Positions 4,396 to 6,490 of a DNA stretch of 6,490 nucleotides are shown piece after piece (the stretch's first letter is position 1; every line of letters begins with the position of its first letter). The stretch covers positions 1-6,490 of the forward strand of contig DXDC01000203.1 in NCBI GenBank assembly GCA_019115685.1, in the 5' to 3' direction. The notes under the pieces were generated by a model that saw only the letters and a program-made list of their open reading frames with translations, did no database searches and was not told the origin of the DNA. A program made the translations under genes and the position numbers. The stretch comes from Candidatus Agrococcus pullicola. GTDB lineage: Bacteria > Actinomycetota > Actinomycetes > Actinomycetales > Microbacteriaceae.

Positions 4396-5646
4396 ATGCA
4401 CGACCAAGCCTCACAGCAGTCGGTACCGGCGGTGGCGACCATCACGGAGTCCGTCCGTGAGCGCATCCGTCGCGAAGGCATCGACCTTCTTCACTCGAGC
4501 GATCGCGCAGACCGCTACGTGCGCGAAGCCGTTCGTGACTATGCCGAGCGATCCCTCGGTGGTGGGATGCCGATGCTCGGCGACGAGGAAGCAGCAACAG
4601 CGAGTGTCATCGCCGCGCTGACCGGATTCGGACCGCTGCAGCCGTTCTTCGACGACCCAGAAGTCGAAGAGATCTGGGTCAACGACGGCTCGCGAGTATT
4701 CATCGCGAGGCGCGGTGTGAGCACTGAGGTCGCGGTGCGGATTACGCCCAGGGAGCTCACGGACCTCGTCGAGCGAATGCTCGCAACAACCGGCAGACGT
4801 ATTGATCTGTCGACCCCGTTCGTCGACGCTTCCCTTCCCGACGGATCCCGTCTGCATGTCGCAAGCTCGGAAGTCTCGCGCGGCCTGAGCGTGAACATCC
4901 GCAAGTTCATCGCAAGGGTCGACTCACTCGCATCGCTCGTTGATAGAGCAACGCTGACAGAACCGGCTGCGCGGTTTCTGCAGGCCTCGGTCGTCGCCGG
5001 CTGCAGCATCCTCGTCAGCGGCGCAACGCACACCGGCAAGACCACGATGTTGAACTCCCTGCTCGGGGCTACATCCGACACGGAGCGCGTCGTCACGGTC
5101 GAGGAGACGTTCGAGCTGCGTCCACGGGTGCGCGACTGCGTGGCACTGCAGTGCAGACAGGCATCGCTCGAGGGCACCGGGGAGATAACGCTTCGGCGCC
5201 TGGTCAAGGAGAGCCTCCGAATGCGACCCGATCGCCTCGTTGTCGGCGAGGTTCGGGAAGCGGAAGCGCTCGACCTGCTGATCGCGCTGAACTCCGGAAT
5301 TGCCGGCATGTGCACGATCCACGCGAACTCGAGCCGTGACGCGCTTCTGAAGTTGAGCACGCTGCCGCTGCTGGCCGGCCGGAACATCGACGCCGGCTTC
5401 GTTGTCCCGACGATCGCGGCAAGTCTCGACATCGCGGTCCATCTTCGAATCGACGAGCGCGGCAACCGGCGGGTCGACCACATCGTGGCCCTGACGGGAA
5501 CCGTTACCGAGACCGGGCGGGTCGGTACCGTCGACCTGTTCACGACAGAGGGTGATGAACTGCGGGGTACGGGTGCAATGCCGCCGAAGAAGACGAAGTT
5601 CGACCGGCACGGCATCAGCCCAAGGCAATGGATCAGGAGCGCGTAA
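4396..5646 (+). CDS. tadA: TadA/CpaF-family secretion ATPase of a Tad (Flp/type IVc) pilus
   Basis: This 416-residue cytoplasmic ATPase would power pilin export or assembly at the inner-membrane platform. Seen in order: an N-terminal helical part, ALTGFGPLQPFFDDPEVEEI (74-93) typical of TadA, Walker A GATHTGKT (209-216), the Asp/Glu box VTVEETFELRP (233-243), Walker B with RPDRLVVGEVREAEALDLL (277-295), and the His box SGIAGMCTIHANS (300-312). The Walker A lacks the second glycine of the common GGTGSGKT form (His212 instead), but GxxxxGKT is kept and I recall similar variants (GGTQAGKT) in actinobacterial members. Length fits the family (about 380-450). The ATG at 4396 is the first possible start, since a TGA lies in frame at 4390; no Shine-Dalgarno sequence is seen, and an in-frame GTG at 4432 is an alternative. 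tadB follows after two bases. The usual tadZ/ssd-like neighbour is absent upstream. Confidence 0.94.
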   Translation: MHDQASQQSVPAVATITESVRERIRREGIDLLHSSDRADRYVREAVRDYAERSLGGGMPMLGDEEAATASVIAALTGFGPLQPFFDDPEVEEIWVNDGSRVFIARRGVSTEVAVRITPRELTDLVERMLATTGRRIDLSTPFVDASLPDGSRLHVASSEVSRGLSVNIRKFIARVDSLASLVDRATLTEPAARFLQASVVAGCSILVSGATHTGKTTMLNSLLGATSDTERVVTVEETFELRPRVRDCVALQCRQASLEGTGEITLRRLVKESLRMRPDRLVVGEVREAEALDLLIALNSGIAGMCTIHANSSRDALLKLSTLPLLAGRNIDAGFVVPTIAASLDIAVHLRIDERGNRRVDHIVALTGTVTETGRVGTVDLFTTEGDELRGTGAMPPKKTKFDRHGISPRQWIRSA

Positions 5647-5648
5647 CA

Positions 5649-6490
5649 GTGCAGTGGCTGCTCGGTACGGTGTTTGCGCTCGGTGTTCTGCTGATCGCAT
5701 CGGTCTGGTTGTGGCCCGAGCGGCCGACTCGCAGTGAACGCGAACCGAGCGCCACGAATGCCCGGATCCGTGATCGATTAGCCCAGGCGGGGTTGGGGCA
5801 CGTGCCCGTGTTCGCGGTCGTCCTCGTTTCCGTGCTCCTGGGACTGGTCGCGGGTGCTGTGGCGCTGCTGGCCACGGGAGTCATAGCACTCGCGCCCGTC
5901 GCGTTCCTCACGGGTGTCGCACTCCCCGTGATCGGTATCGGCTGGCGGGCGCGAACGCAACGGCGAGCCAGATCAATGGTGTGGCCAGATGTTATCGATC
6001 ACCTCGTCGCAGGTGTCCGCAGCGGGCTCGCCATTCCGGAAGCGATCTGTGGCATCGCAGCGAACTGCCCGCAGAGCGTGCGCCGCGAGTTTGCCGCATT
6101 TGCGTCAGACTACAGAGCGACGGGATCCTTTTCCTACAGCCTCGACCGACTCAAGGACAGCCTCGCCGACCCTGTCGCCGACCGGCTGCTGGAGACGCTT
6201 CGGATGGGGAAGGAAGTCGGGGGAACCGAAATCGGTGCCGTGCTGCGCCAGTTGGGGAGCTACCTGCGAGCCGAACAAGCGACCAGGGGAGAGCTGCTCG
6301 CACGGCAGTCATGGATTGTATACGCGGCCAGACTCGGCCTGGTAGCTCCTTGGCTCGTGCTCGTGGCCCTCTCATTCCGACCGGAAGCGGCCACGGCCTA
6401 CAACACTTCCGGCGGTCTCGTCGTGATTCTGTTTGGCGCGATTGTGACCTTCGTGGCGTACCGCTGCATGCTCGCAATCGGTCGGCTACG
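5649..6490 (+). CDS. tadB: TadB-like type II secretion system F-family membrane protein, 3' end cut by window
   Basis: An open frame of 280 residues continues to the right edge. Hydrophobic segments are at ~3-22 (WLLGTVFALGVLLIASVWLW), ~54-75 and ~77-99, then a cytoplasmic T2SSF domain from about 110 (VWPDVIDHLVAGVRSGLAIP) to 225 with GKEVGGTEIGAVLRQLGSYL, then two more segments near the end. This is the TadB layout: an inner-membrane platform protein that works with the TadA ATPase and a TadC partner in pilus assembly. The GTG at 5649 is preferred because AGGAG (5635-5639) lies 9 bases upstream, inside the end of tadA; an in-frame ATG at 5628 would overlap tadA by 19 bases and has no proper site. 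The 2-base gap means co-transcription with tadA. By comparison with usual lengths only a short tail is missing. Confidence 0.9.
   Translation, partial: MQWLLGTVFALGVLLIASVWLWPERPTRSEREPSATNARIRDRLAQAGLGHVPVFAVVLVSVLLGLVAGAVALLATGVIALAPVAFLTGVALPVIGIGWRARTQRRARSMVWPDVIDHLVAGVRSGLAIPEAICGIAANCPQSVRREFAAFASDYRATGSFSYSLDRLKDSLADPVADRLLETLRMGKEVGGTEIGAVLRQLGSYLRAEQATRGELLARQSWIVYAARLGLVAPWLVLVALSFRPEAATAYNTSGGLVVILFGAIVTFVAYRCMLAIGRL

Noticed and set aside
4539..5615. Minus-strand open frame of 358 codons opposite tadA
   Set aside because: It is rich in Ser, Arg and Thr with no family motif. It mirrors the third-position GC bias of tadA, whose own motifs are complete.
1..6490. CRISPR array, insertion sequence or transposase gene
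   Set aside because: No regularly spaced repeats and no transposase or integrase coding sequence are present in any frame examined.

Overview
The window looks like chromosomal DNA from a high-GC Gram-positive bacterium (Actinomycetota, perhaps a Microbacteriaceae relative; this is inference). The evidence is the strong G/C preference at third codon positions, the actinobacterial style of the TadA ATPase, an HxlR regulator fused to an SCP2-like domain, and a tRNA gene without an encoded CCA end. It opens inside the 3' part of a ComB-type (2-phosphosulfolactate phosphatase family) gene.

Positions 558-2982 hold a compact plus-strand cassette of four genes: an HxlR-family regulator with a C-terminal SCP2-like domain, two different proteins of the RibD C-terminal/dihydrofolate-reductase-like family, and a VOC (glyoxalase-fold) protein. 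Gaps are -1, 13 and 22 bases, so one transcript is likely. In front lies a perfect 6-7-6 palindrome (TACTTG-N7-CAAGTA) overlapping a probable promoter whose start point falls at the start codon. The best reading is a self-regulated small-molecule response module: sensor-regulator, two NAD(P)H-type reductase-like proteins and one small-molecule-binding enzyme. No substrate can be assigned.

Positions 2983-3463 have no convincing gene. They contain a doubtful small ORF with a strong ribosome binding site, a decayed tRNA-Leu-like sequence, a 16-base exact direct repeat of the 3' end of the real tRNA-Leu, an inverted copy of its T-arm region, a compound hairpin and a minus-strand terminator-like hairpin. 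This looks like the scar of integration events at the tRNA-Leu(UAG) gene (3464-3546, minus).

A short-chain dehydrogenase gene starts 20 bases from the 5' end of the tRNA and is transcribed away from it, so the tRNA promoter probably lies inside the dehydrogenase coding sequence.

The right end starts a Tad/Flp pilus (type IVc) operon: tadA, the ATPase, then tadB, an inner-membrane platform protein that runs off the window. A perfect DnaA-box-like nonamer lies in the 67-base gap before tadA. No tadZ-like gene lies directly upstream of tadA.
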